From Proteles cristata cristata (taxonomy: Eukaryota; Chordata; Mammalia; Carnivora; Hyaenidae), in assembly GCA_017311185.1 (NCBI GenBank), contig JAESUZ010003164.1, positions 930,001 through 994,000 of the forward strand: a DNA stretch of 64,000 nucleotides. Reading direction: 5' to 3'. Positions 10,512 through 20,676 of the stretch are shown piece after piece (within the stretch, counting starts at the first letter, position 1; every line of letters starts with the position of its first letter). Under the pieces are notes generated by a model that was not told where the DNA came from, searched no databases, and was given only the letters and a program-made list of their open reading frames with translations. A program made the translations under genes and the position numbers.

Positions 10512-11256
10512 CAAAAAATGGCAAATCTTGGAGTCAAAAGACTTGTCCTTGCTCCCTGCTAGTTGGGGAATGTCACATGGATTAGAAAATTGAGGGAGGC
10601 AAATTAAGTAGCAACAGAGAGGTGAGTGGTCAGGAGGCAGGAAGCCAAGAACTGCTAAAGCTATACATTGCTGAAGACGTAGATTGGTAGCAACTCTGAG
10701 ACAACGGTAACCAGCCAACTCAGAGCTGCAACTGGCTGAGTCAGAGCAAAGCTGAGCTCTGTCTGCACAAGACAAAGCCAGAGTGGGGTCCAAAGGATGT
10801 CATAGGGGTGACTCACTAACACGACAGGTGGGGAACCATGGAAATGGGGAGTTAACGGGTTTGCTTTCCCATTATGATGTCATTCTTTAAACTCTGGACA
10901 AGAGGCACACATTGGTAAGTTCTTGTTCCAGCTTTGCTTCACTTTTCATGTGCCAGAAGAATCAGGAGTGTGAAACCACGTCAGTGACCAACCATATACA
11001 AAAGGAGTAAACTACCGTATGTCCAAGACTGCACAGTCAGGGACAGTGGAGCAAAACAGTAGTTACAGTGACTTATACCTACTGAAGTTACACAGAAGGT
11101 GATGGAATTTGGCCAAACTCACACTGCAGATAGCTGTCACTGCTGCGGTTGAATTTCAGCTGTGTGAGATGAAGTGCAGGAGAGACAGTTGGCTTAGAAA
11201 AGGAAGGTGTCTTTCTCTACTGATGTTCCAATTATTTCTGCCACACACCCTTCCCT
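10512..11256. other. Unique DNA
   Basis: No confident repeat. 10525-10600 is faintly MIR-like (GGAGTCAAAAGACTTG), too weak to call. Confidence 0.5.
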
Positions 11257-11286
11257 AACAACAACAACAACAACAACAACAACAAA
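11257..11286 (+). repeat. (CAA)n microsatellite
   Basis: About nine AAC/CAA units followed by an A-rich run. Confidence 0.92.
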
Positions 11287-11399
11287 AACAGAAAAAAAAA
11301 TCCACATTGGAATGAGAAACTTGAAAAACGATTTAAGGAACCAAAAGTCAAGATAAGGATATGATATTCATAAATTATAAAATATTAGACATTACCTAA

Positions 11400-11460
11400 A
11401 TGTTCGGGGACTCAGTTCCTTTATCTGTAAAACGAAGGGGGGGATTTGAGGTTGCTTTTT
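11400..11460 (+). mobile_element. MIR fragment (probable)
   Basis: GACTCAGTTCCTTTATCTGT AAAACGAAGG corresponds to the conserved MIR core CTCAGTTTCCTCATCTGTAA. Only the core remains. Confidence 0.5.
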
Positions 11461-12151
11461 CAATTTTATCGTAAGTGTAAAATCACAAAGTGAAATGTGA
11501 AGAAAGTTTAGGTGTCACAGGTATACACTACAATTATGACTATATAAGAATAATGTGAGACATTTTTAATCTCTACTTTATTTCTCTTTTACTTCATTTC
11601 TTCCTTATTGCTCTTTTTACTTCTCTACCTAAGCACAGAGGGAATATGCTACTTTCAGACTGAAAAGCCTTCCAAAAGCAGTAAAATATGATGAACTACA
11701 GAGAAGCCAAAAGGAATGTGGAGTGTCAACCTCATCAGAAATGCTATTTATTAACAGCAATTGTTAGCTAATGTCTGCACACTTATCATTGATGGAAGAT
11801 TAGCATTAGCTCAAAAGCATTAAGACATTATCAACAGCCCTTCCTCTATGTTTTCCTTCCTATCTAGCCCACATTGCGCATTTTACTTTGCTCTCCCTTC
11901 AAAATGGTGTCATTTTCCTGATTTTCAGCCAAGTAAGTCTTCTGTCCTTATGTATAGAATTTAAAGTCACTTGATTATACATAAAAACATTACTAAAATA
12001 GACTTCATTTTAAAATGTATAAATAATACAGTGACTATGTCCGTTATTCATCAGAGACTCCATCTAATGGAGACAAATTCTGAAGCCACTGTTCTGGCCT
12101 TATAGCTTCTTTACACTCTAAGAAAAAGAAAGAGGACAAGGGAAAGCAGGA
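11461..12151. other. Unique AT-rich DNA; possible conserved element
   Basis: The part at 11735-11835 has dense homeobox-like AT motifs (ATTTATTAACAG, CAATTGTTAGC, GATTAGCATTAGC) in unbroken complex sequence, the texture of a conserved non-coding element. This is inference only. Confidence 0.35.
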
Positions 12152-12163
12152 TGGAGAAAATTG

Positions 12164-12290
12164 AGGGTGCCTGTCTTATTTGATTGGTGGGGTATGTGGC
12201 TCTTGATCTCGGGGTTGTAGGTTTGAGCCCCACATTGGGTGTAAATATTAGTTAAAAATAAAAAATTTAAAAATAATAATAATAAATAAG
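12164..12290 (+). mobile_element. Short CAN SINE, older variant
   Basis: tRNA-like part with CTCTTGATCTCGGGGTTGTA and GGTTTGAGCCCCACATTGGG, then GTGTAAATATTAGTTAAAAA and an AAT-rich tail. It lacks the GCTGACAGCTCAGAG and CT-rich parts of the long feline form. TSD TGGAGAAAATTG (12152-12163) matches TGGAGAGGAATTG (12291-12303) imperfectly. Confidence 0.85.
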
Positions 12291-12354
12291 TGGAGAGGAA
12301 TTGGAACATTGAAAATATTAGCTATATTTTAATTTAAAAATCTAAGATGTCTTA

Positions 12355-12718
12355 TGCTATGCACTGAACATTTGTTTTCCCACAAAATTCATACGTTCAA
12401 ATCTCATCCCCAATGTGATGTTATTTGGGAGTGGTTCCTATGGGGGTGATTAGGTCATAAGGGTGGAGTCCTCATGAATGGGATTGGTGCCCTTATAAAA
12501 GAGGCCACTGGGAGACCCCCTGCCCTTCCACCATGTGAGGAAGCAGTTAAGAAGGCACTGTCTATGAACAAGGAATGAGGCACTCACCAGATACTGAATA
12601 TGCCAGCACATTGATCATGGACTTTTAAGCCTCCAAAACTGTGAGAAATAAATTTCTATTGTTTAGAAACCACCTAGTTTAAGGTATTTTGTTTTCGGAA
12701 CTTGAACAGACCAAGACA
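12355..12718 (+). mobile_element. MaLR (MLT1/MST-type) solo LTR
   Basis: Complete from TGCTATGCACTGAACATTTG to GAACAGACCAAGACA, about 364 bases. It carries TCATCCCCAATGTGATG, GTGATTAGGTCATAAGGGTG, CATGAATGGGATTGGTGCCC and GTGAGAAATAAATTTC. Same family as the LTR at 1919-3385. No clear 5-bp target duplication remains. Confidence 0.88.
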
Positions 12719-12809
12719 TTCTGGAATCCCCATACTGTCCACTTCCTATATGCAACTAGTCAATAAGCCTATCCTTTATATATATATCCATTCTAGTCCT
12801 TCCTCCTGT

Positions 12810-12988
12810 TACTGCCTCTTACAAATCCTCATAATCATACCATCAGCTCTGCCAGTATAGTGGTGTCATGCAAGATTCCCAAATCCGCATAATCCTAATG
12901 CTTATAATACTCTTGTAACTGCTTCCTTCTCTTAACCCTCCATTCTTTCTGTCCAGCCTACAACTGTCCTTAGGCTTCTCTGTTTAAT
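12810..12988 (+). mobile_element. L2 fragment (probable), left part
   Basis: Pyrimidine-rich L2-like sequence that continues after the SINE with TCCCTGTACTTTACAGATGG, the L2 part that reads roughly CTCCCTGTACCTTACAGAT. The 5' limit is uncertain. Confidence 0.45.
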
Positions 12989-12999
12989 AGCTTCCAATG

Positions 13000-13112
13000 G
13001 TAGGACACTTGACTGGCTCAGTCAGTGGAGAATGCAACTTTTGATCTCAGAGTTGTGAGTTTGACCCACAGATTGGATGTAGAGATTACTTAAAAATAGA
13101 ATATTTTTTAAA
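13000..13112 (+). mobile_element. Short CAN SINE, older variant
   Basis: CTTGACTGGCTCAGTCAGTG, TTTTGATCTCAGAGTTGTGA, then ATGTAGAGATTACTTAAAAA and a tail. The TSD is AGCTTCCAATG (12989-12999) and AGCCTCCAATG (13113-13123), one mismatch. It is inserted into the L2 fragment. Confidence 0.88.
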
Positions 13113-13123
13113 AGCCTCCAATG

Positions 13124-13250
13124 ATTCCCTGTACTTTACAGATGGACGTCAAATATCTAGGGCTCACCCCCAGATCACACATCCTTAATACTTTTTCACT
13201 ATACATCCTTCTCTTCAGTCAAAGTGGTCTATTTGTAAATTATCATTAGA
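13124..13250 (+). mobile_element. L2 fragment (probable), right part
   Basis: Continuation of the L2 interrupted by the SINE; decays into unique sequence without a sharp edge. Confidence 0.4.
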
Positions 13251-13427
13251 GCATGATTTTTAAAAATGAAATCTCATTTAAAATCATTTTAGAATGATTA
13301 TTACATGGTTTGAACCTCGAAGATTAGCTTTTCATGTAAAAATCCTTGTGTTCAGGATATTACCATTGTCCTCATAGAACTTAAGAGTTAAGGAGAAAAA
13401 CATTACCGAGATGTGCTTGCTGATTTC

Positions 13428-13540
13428 TTTCATTCTTTCAATAAATATTTACAGTGTTCATCATGTGTTCTTTATAGCGCTTGGTGCAGTAGACCAAGTG
13501 AATGGTCACTGCCAAAGGGAACTGGTAAAGAATGCCTTGT
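13428..13540 (-). mobile_element. L2 3' end, minus strand
   Basis: CATTCTTTCAATAAATATTT ACAGTGTTCATC... is the reverse complement of the L2 3' terminus (ends in ATTTGTTGAATGAATG on its own strand). Confidence 0.6.
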
Positions 13541-13602
13541 AGAAGAAACAGAAATCCATTTAGGGTCCTGTAGATAACAGGGATGAAGAACATCCCAAAT
13601 GA

Positions 13603-13823
13603 GGGTTTTGGGGCACCTGTGTGGCTCAGTCAGTTAAGCCTTCGACTTCAGCTCAGGTCATGATCTCACAGCTTGTGTGTTTGAGCCCAACGTCGGGGTC
13701 TGTGCTGATAGCTTGGAGCCTGGAGCCTGCCTCAGATTCTGTGTCTTCCTCTCTCTCTCTGCCCCTCCCCCACTCGCACTCTGTCTGTCAAAAATAAATA
13801 AACATTTAAAAAATTAAATAAAG
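13603..13823 (+). mobile_element. CAN SINE, long feline type (SINEC_Fc-like)
   Basis: Full copy: GGCACCTGTGTGGCTCAGTC, CAGGTCATGATCTCACAG, CTGTGCTGATAGCTTGGAGC, CT-rich tract, AATAAATAAACATTT tail. TSD GAACATCCCAAATGA (13588-13602) and GAACATTCCAAATGA (13824-13838), one mismatch in 15. Confidence 0.96.
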
Positions 13824-13838
13824 GAACATTCCAAATGA

Positions 13839-14429
13839 AAAGCTACAAGTAGACACACGTATGAGGGACAAGTTGAAGAATGATATGATTATAATGGGTA
13901 TGGTGTGTTGGAAAATGTAAACTTAGTATACAATGCCAAGGTCTAGAATCACCTAAACATTAAGGTATTTTTATAGCAACTTTTGGAGATAAGAGTCATT
14001 ATTATCTAATTGGAGGTGGATCAAAGTGAAGGATATGCTTCATGATATATCATAAGTATTTAATGGGTCACTTTCTCCATCTGGGCATGACAGGGTTCAT
14101 TTTAGGTAAAGAACATGTATGGAGAAAGAAGAAGCAAAAAGAAGGAATATCCCTAAATTAGGGTGTATGTAAATATTTTCAAGTATTTGGATCTTACACA
14201 AGAGACAAAATGGTACCCTGAATGGCCTCTTTGTTGGCATCATTTTCTGTCTCTACCATAAGATGTACTGACAATATTAATCTTTTGTGACTGACAAACT
14301 TACTGGGTCAAACCATTTCTTTTAGGATTGGGGTAGAGTTTCAGTAATAATTTATTTTGATAGCATACTAATTATTTATTTTCATGTTACTCTCAGAGTA
14401 GCAGAACATACAAAAATAGTGTTTTAACA
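13839..14429. other. Unique AT-rich DNA
   Basis: No repeat or gene recognised. Confidence 0.55.
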
Positions 14430-15020
14430 TAGCTGAGGAACAGAGAATCCAGAAACAGACTCATGCATTTATGATCAGGTGATTGCAACAGCTGGCAAAG
14501 AGTAGAAAACACTTGACCATAAACAAGGAATAACTACTGATGTGCTCAAAACCATGGACAGATCTCAAACAATATGATGAGTGAAAGAAACCACGCACAG
14601 AAAAGAATATAATGCACAATCCTATTTATATTAAGTTTGAGAATAGTCAAAACTAATCTATAGTGATAGAAATCAGGGGTGCCTGGCTGGCTCAGTCCAT
14701 TAAGCATCCAACTTCGGCTCATGTCATGATCTCACAGTTCGTGGGTTGGAGCCCCGTATCGGGCTCTGTGCTGACAGCTAGCTCAGAGCCTAGAGCCTGT
14801 TTCAGACCCTGTGTCTCCCTCTCTCTCTAGCCCTCCCCTGCTCATGCTGTCTCTCTCTCTCTCAGAAATAAATAAAAAACATTTAAATAAAAGAAAGAAA
14901 GAAATCAGATCTATATTTTCCCTGGAGTAGGGAGTAAACATTGAGTATATGGAGACACCAAGGAAATTTTTGGGGTGATGGGGAATGTTGCATATCTTAT
15001 TCTGAGTGATGGTCACATGG
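14430..15020 (+). mobile_element. L1M fragment (ORF2 end and 3' UTR), split by a SINE
   Basis: GAACAGAGAATCCAGAAACA begins the late ORF2 part; the 3' UTR follows after the SINE with TTTTTGGGGTGATGGGGAAT and GAGTGATGGTCACATGGTAT. It is truncated at both ends, and the right end abuts an MLT1A LTR. Confidence 0.7.
14677..14899 (+). mobile_element. CAN SINE, long feline type
   Basis: GGGTGCCTGGCTGGCTCAGT to the AATAAATAAAAAACATTT tail and an AAAG microsatellite. TSD AGAAATCAG at 14668-14676 and 14900-14908, exact. It lies inside the L1M fragment. Confidence 0.95.
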
Positions 15021-15282
15021 TATATCCTAGTTTCCTAGGGCCACCATCACTAAGTATCACAAACTGAGTGGCTTAAACAGCAGAAATTTATTGTCTCATA
15101 ATTCTGGAGGCTAGAAATGTAAGATCAAGGGGTCAGCAGAATCATGATTCCTTGGAAGGCACTAACAGTTCTGACTTGAGCCTTTCTCCAAGCTTGGGGT
15201 GGTTGTTTAGCTTCTGGAAGTGTAACTTCAGTCTTCATAGGACATTCTATCTGTGTGCCTGTCCTTCTGTCCAAATTTATTC
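15021..15282 (-). mobile_element. MLT1A-type LTR, minus strand, truncated
   Basis: CCTAGTTTCCTAGGGCCACC, CACAAACTGAGTGGCTTAAA, CAGAAATTTATTGTCTCATA, TTCTGGAGGCTAGAA and CTTCTGTCCAAATTT are the reverse complement of the 3' two-thirds of an MLT1A LTR. Confidence 0.88.
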
Positions 15283-15599
15283 TTGTGCATAAAATTAACC
15301 AACTCTTGTTGAATGCTGCTTATATTTTGCACAAACCAAGTGATTTCCTGATAAATAATTGACATTTGAAAAACATACGAATGTGAATCATGTTAATGCT
15401 GAAGTAATAAAAAAAGTGGCCATAATTTAGAATTCCAAATGATTTTAAACCACTTTACTTTGGTCTCATCCATGGCATTCAGTGTTGAAGATGGGTGCTC
15501 TTCGGTGGGTGAAATCTCATCCTGGAATGAATTGTTGGGAACTCCATAAATCCAGAGACTTGGCAGAATGAAAAGCCCTCTTCGCAGCCAATAAGAATA
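15283..15599. other. Unique DNA, nothing recognised
   Basis: AT-rich spacer between MLT1A and MIR. Confidence 0.5.
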
Positions 15600-15722
15600 C
15601 CTTCTTTTTAGACAGATTAGGTGGTTTGCCCAACGTCACATGACTAATGAGAGAAAAAATGAAGACTGGAAAGCACATTTCCTGAAAACTTAACCGATGC
15701 TCATTCCAAACCCCTGCTCTGT
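15600..15722 (-). mobile_element. MIR, minus strand
   Basis: GGTTTGCCCAACGTCACATG ACTAATGAG and the closing CCCCTGCTCTGTCC match the reverse complement of the MIR tRNA-related and core parts. Confidence 0.7.
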
Positions 15723-15868
15723 CCATACTCAGTTCTTGTTATGCTCTGGGCGAAATGCGAAGGAGAGAAGGAAGCATTTAACATGATCAGCACAGAAAGG
15801 AGACGACAGAATTTCATGCCCCAAAACGTCAAACCCTAATTTCTTTGTATGATGAAAATGCAAGACTG

Positions 15869-15885
15869 GAAAAAAAAAAAAAAAA
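15869..15885 (+). repeat. Poly(A) run
   Basis: Seventeen A after GACTGG; no element recognised upstream. Confidence 0.85.
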
Positions 15886-16304
15886 CAATACTCCAAAATT
15901 GAATAAATTACATTGCTTATATCTGGATATGTCTTTACTGCGGATATGTAGTTTTTCAAGAAATTTCTGTCATGTGGAGTTACCTGAAGTGTGAAAGCTC
16001 GAAAACACAGATAATTTTTGTCGTAAGTGGTTCTTAAACTACAATTTCTTTTGTATGAATTCATATCTTTAGTTAAATAAGATACACTCATATTTTTCTT
16101 TCACTTATAGAATATTCTTACCTTGAAACCGGAGCCACAGAGAAAGGATGTCACAATCTTTCTACAGCTCACAAAGCTAGGTGAAATGTATTTTATTTGC
16201 CATACTAAATAACATTTTTAATATGGGAAGGATAGTAGTTGCAAAATAAGAAATTATGTGAAGCTCTAGTAATTTGAAACATGGTCACTGTATATCTCAT
16301 ATAC
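15886..16304. other. Unique AT-rich DNA
   Basis: Nothing recognised. Confidence 0.5.
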
Positions 16305-17800
16305 ATATACTTGCATTCATTCTTTCATTTATTCAACAAAAATTTGTTGAGCACTTATTATGGGTCTGGTTCCTTACCATACAGTTTAAAACATAAAAAT
16401 GCAAAATGTTTAAAATGTTCTTTCTGTGTCCTTATCAGAAATAGCCACTTGGACCTTTACAACTGTTAGTAGAAGATAACTCCAGGCCATCTGTCAAATG
16501 CTTACCATTATCAAAGCTCTCCTTGGGAAAGATCCAACTCTGGCTTGCCACCCCAGCAATAATTTAATTTTTCCCAGTCTTAAAATGTTCGAGATGCCCC
16601 AGACATAGCAAAGATATAAAATAAGTCCCTGACTCTAAGAAGCTTACATTCCCTTGGAAGAAACAAAAATAAACACATAAATATATAATTTAACGTTAGG
16701 CAGTAAAAAGTTCAGAAAGATAGCTGGGACCAGGTGGGGAGTTAGTATGCAAATACAGTGGTCTAGGAAGTCTCCTCTGAGCAAATGGCATTTCCACTGA
16801 GACCTGGATAAAATAATAAGTAAGTCTGTATGGATCTAGGCAGAAAGCACTATAGCTAAAGGACATAGCAAGGACAAACATCTAAGTAGAAACATATCTA
16901 GGGTGTTCAAGGAACAGGGAGACCCATGTGGGCCAAGGTGCATGGGAAAAGGGGAAGCATGGGAGAAACACAGGGTCTTGTCTTTGTATTTAGTGGTCAG
17001 CATCAGGGAAAGTCTTTTGGAAGGTTCTGAGATAGAAGGGACATAGTCTGGCATTTCTAAAAGGTCTCTTTGTTTTCTGTATGCAAATTAGACTCTAGGA
17101 GAGCAACCGGGTTATAAGGCTTTTGTTGCTGCTTCAGGAGAAGGCTTTGACCAGGACAATAAGGAGGAGCTTAGAAGTAGTTGGATTCTAGACATATTTC
17201 AGAGATCGAGCCAGAAGACACACAAATGTATCTTCGGTATAAGGGGAAAGAGCCATGATAGTTGGGCCTGAACAATCAGGTGAGGGGTGGTGTCATTTAC
17301 AGAAATGAGAAAGACCGGAGAGAGGAGGAAATCAGTGTTCGGTTTGGGCTCCTGGTAAGTTTGAGACATTCACTAGGCGTCTAAACAGAGATGTCCAACA
17401 GTTGAACACTTGAGTCTGCAGTTCAGGGAGAGCTCCCAGCTAGAAAGAAAGATTGGAGAAACACCATTCTATTGATAATTTTTAAAACCAGAGGGTCGAT
17501 ATGCGCACTTGCAAAATGAGTGCCTATTCAGAAAGAAGAGAGCCAAAGACTGAGTCCTGAGTTTTTAACAGCATCTTACAGACTTGGAAGACCAGGAAGA
17601 GTCAGCAAAGGAGTCTGATAAGGAATTTCTAGGGAAGAAGCAGGAAAATTAGAGAATGTGAGAGCCGAGAAGGCAACAGAAGTATTTCTGAGACAGAAAA
17701 AATCATCCACTGAATCAGACATGGTTGAGAGACCAATATGAGGGCTAAACATTCATTGCATGGAAATGAAGCTGGGGGCTAAAACTCGAGCCAGAGAGCA
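16305..17800 (-). mobile_element. L2 LINE fossil, 3' 1.5 kb, minus strand
   Basis: The left edge is the L2 3' terminus (CATTTATTCAACAAAAATTTG TTGAGCACTT). Next come TCTAAGAAGCTTACATTCCC, then the RT-distal part (TTTGAGACATTCACTAGGCG, AGATGTCCAACAGTTG, AGTCTGCAGTTCAGGGAGAG, GACTGAGTCCTGAG). These appear in L2 order on the minus strand. The coding frame is fully decayed. Confidence 0.75.
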
Positions 17801-18799
17801 TTAATGGCCTCCATGAACAATATAGGGACAATGCCTGAACAGAGTAGAGGCCAGGGAGCATGGAAGGTAATGGTAATGTACTTGGCAAGGATAAAAACAT
17901 TTTCCAGGAATTTTGCTATAAAGAACAGAGATATGTGGCAGTAGCCAAAGGAGAAGCCTGTTTGTGTATCCCAGATTTTCTGATTATAACTATAAAATAG
18001 CTTCCGCCCTATAATCAATCTAATGTTCACAAGTGGGGGTTTCTAAATGTGCATGCTTTCTCTTAAATTATAAATTTTAATTTTAATAATGGCAATAATA
18101 AAACATATTGAAGCTCAGGGTGCACTTTCCATATTATCTGGAAATGTTCAGTAGGAAAAAGTGCTGAGAAATGCAAAGCAACATTCAGTTTCATTTAAGC
18201 TACCCAGCATCTTGGAGTTCTTCTGGAGCTCCCAAAAGGCATAACCAATTACTGTGTATATCAAAACTCAATAAATTCCAGTTGCAATGACTTTTATGCC
18301 ACCAAATCCAGAGAAATTAAGGTTTAAAGGAACGCCAAAACAAAATATCTGAGATTGCCTGCCTATCAGGGCTCTGCCAGGAAATCTTAATGGCCTTGTT
18401 CCTAAAGTGTAGCACAAAGCCAAAGCAACTACTTGGGCAATTTGGATAAGAAACATCTAAAACAAAACCTGTAAAAGCTAGAAAAATAAGACTGAGTTAA
18501 CTAACCAAGAAATGGATAAATGGTGGGAATTCTCCTACATTTTCATCTCGCTGTTTATGGATTTCCTTACCAGAAATAAGGGGGAGAACCCTTTCCAAAA
18601 TGTTGCATCAGTTCCCTGCATAATCGTTTGGGTTTCTTTTCTCAGAGAATGGCAACATTTGCAAGATCATTTCCTTTAATTAAAAAAATTTTGGCTCTGC
18701 ACCCTGAGGAAGCATGCCCCCTCCATACACTCAAAGCTCCCATCTTCTGGAGACAAGAGAAAACCTCATGTCCTCAAAGTAACACCCCTCCTCCCTGGC
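17801..18799. other. Unique DNA
   Basis: No repeat recognised between the two L2 copies. The section 18270-18480 is complex, AT-leaning sequence that could be conserved non-coding DNA; unproven. Confidence 0.45.
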
Positions 18800-20151
18800 C
18801 TCTGCACATCACTCAGAAGCTGTGAAGGGGGTGTCCCAGGCCTTCACCCTTCAATACCTCTCCTTATTTGAAGACTCAACACCACTCTCTGACTTGAGGT
18901 TTCCAGGATTCATCACACAATAGCTGTTTGCACTATTTATATGCATCATCCCAAGAAGCTCAGACTCCCAGACAACCCTTCACCTCTTCTAAACCTCCAC
19001 CTCTTTCCGTATGCCTGAGTCTATCCCAATCCCTGATTCTTCCCCAACTCTTGAAACTCTTCCATGTGCCTGTATCCCCCAAACACCCAACCACCTCAAC
19101 CTTTCCCTGGGACTTTATCACTCTTCCTAGTTTAACAAGTATCTGGATCTTCATGAGGGCATGCAGCGCCTCAAGCATCCTTAAGGTTGGTTGTCTTCTC
19201 CCACAACTCTGTATGCTAAATGGGGATCTTGAAAAGTGTCTTCTCAGCTTCTCATTGCCATTTCCACACCCTTGTATGCTTCCTAAACACCTGAGCTTTG
19301 AATTCTTCTTGTTTTGCAAAAAAACCATAGCTACTCTCTTTCCAAAACCACTTCTACCTCTCATCCTACTGATTTCAATATTCATACAAAAGACTTGTTT
19401 TTTTTTTAACACTATGGGCTCTTGATTCATTAAGCTCCTCTCATCCATAATCACAATCTTAACAATTCCTCAACCACACACTCCCATGGTCATAACCCAG
19501 GCCTGTCATAATAAAGAAATACAACTCCCCCTTGATCTCAATTTCAAAAATTTGTTTCTCTGACATACAACAATCCTTCTGCTCCAATGGATCTTCATTC
19601 TTTTAACCTTGCCCCCTTTCTACTCAACTGTCTTTGTTTTCCTCCTTACCCAAATTTAAATTCCATTTCAATCATTAGAGATCCTCCCTTGTGAACACTC
19701 CCAATCCATGGCTCCCCTATAATTTCACTGCACTCATTGAGCAAAACTTGAACCCTGGTCAAATGCATCTCTCTACTTTATCCACACTTCCATCTATGCA
19801 ACTAAGTGTGGCTAGAGTGAAATGCACAAACATGCTGGTTAGTCTTATTTTAAGTTTATGACTTCCAATTTCAAGTAGGCTTTTATTGATGTCCCCATAT
19901 TGTGTTACATTTCCTTAGACCACTCACACTCCCATTTACTAAATGATTATAAGATACCTCCTCCTCTTTCCTTGAATCTTCGACACTTTCTTATCCTTTC
20001 ACACTCCCAAATGATGACCTTTCTTTTCACCTCACTGATAATATAATTGGAAGAGAACTTCTTCAAGTTCCCACCACCACACCATTGACCCACCCACCAG
20101 CATTAGCCCCCATACACTAACTTTGCTGCTATTTTTATACATTAATGCCCC
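18800..20151 (+). mobile_element. L2 LINE fossil, 5' part (endonuclease to RT linker)
   Basis: A pyrimidine-rich strand typical of L2. Matches are weak before about 19440. They become clear at 19450-19560 (end of the endonuclease domain) and at 20030-20120, where CACTGATAATATAATTGGAA GAGAACTTCTTCAAG and CCCACCACCACACC follow the L2 linker before the reverse transcriptase. The same element continues after the MER5/SINE block. Open frames here (for example 18928-19425) are decayed. Confidence 0.6.
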
Positions 20152-20280
20152 TTAAAGTGTTGTCCCTGCCCAGCAGCATCAATGTCACCGGGGGTATCAG
20201 AAATGTAACTTCTCAGAGGGACTCAAACCTAGTGAATCAGAAATGCTGGCCAAGTGATTTGATAACATGCTAAAACTTGA
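20152..20280 (+). mobile_element. MER5A-type (hAT-Charlie) fossil
   Basis: AAGTGTTGTCCCTGCCCAGC AGCATCAATGTCACC, CTAGTGAATCAGAAATGCTG and ATGCTAAAACTTGAAA follow MER5A order. Confidence 0.65.
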
Positions 20281-20326
20281 AAGTCATCCAGGAAACATTT
20301 TTTAAAAAAATTATGCTGGGTCCTCT
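20281..20326 (+). mobile_element. MER3/MER5-like fossil, left part
   Basis: CATCCAGGAAACATTTTTTA and TGCTGGGTCCTCTCCCAGA resemble the first half of a MER3-type element. It is split by a SINE and resumes at 20588. Confidence 0.5.
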
Positions 20327-20343
20327 CCCAGATACTCTGTTTT

Positions 20344-20570
20344 TTAAAAATATTTTTAAAATGTTTATTTATTTTTGAGAGAGAGAGACAGAGACAGAGC
20401 ATGAACAAGTGAGGGGCAGGAGAGAGGGAGGCAAAGAATCCGAAGCAGGAGCAGCTCCAGGCTCTGAGCTGTCAGCACAGAGCCCAACATGGGGTTCAAA
20501 CTCACAAACCATGAGATCATGACCTGAGCTGAAGTCAGATGCTTAACTGACTGAGCCATCCCAGGTGCCC
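20344..20570 (-). mobile_element. CAN SINE, long feline type, minus strand
   Basis: AATGTTTATTTATTTTTGAG start, GGCTCTGAGCTGTCAGCACA, CATGAGATCATGACCTGAGC, and the tRNA head ending at CAGGTGCCC. Exact 17-bp TSD CCCAGATACTCTGTTTT (20327-20343 and 20571-20587). It carries a short open frame on its sense strand, common to this SINE family and not a gene. Confidence 0.97.
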
Positions 20571-20587
20571 CCCAGATACTCTGTTTT

Positions 20588-20676
20588 AAATTTTAGGGGA
20601 TGAGATGTAGATATCAGGAGTTTAAAAAGCTCCCCAGGTGATTCTACTACAAAAGTTTAGAAACCATTGCTATGAA
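20588..20676 (+). mobile_element. MER3/MER5-like fossil, right part
   Basis: AAAAAGCTCCCCAGGTGATT CTACTACAAAAGTTTAGAAA CCATTG is the end of a hAT-Charlie non-autonomous element. Confidence 0.6.

Noticed and set aside
10525..10600. Possible MIR
   Set aside because: Only about 15 bases resemble MIR; below what I can support.
10368..10793. 141-codon minus-strand frame with a Phe run
   Set aside because: The Phe run is the 25-A tract; the flanks show no domain.
18928..19454. 165- and 164-codon frames on opposite strands
   Set aside because: Both lie in the pyrimidine-rich fossil L2; opposed long frames arise from biased composition. No host domain.
20365..20559. Recurring short protein-like frame (MAQSVKHLT..QVMIS..., GSVLTAQSLE) in several places (also 27275, 35534, 38783, 51048, 54605)
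   Set aside because: It is the sense strand of the CAN SINE translated; copies recur only because the SINE does. No evidence of a protein.
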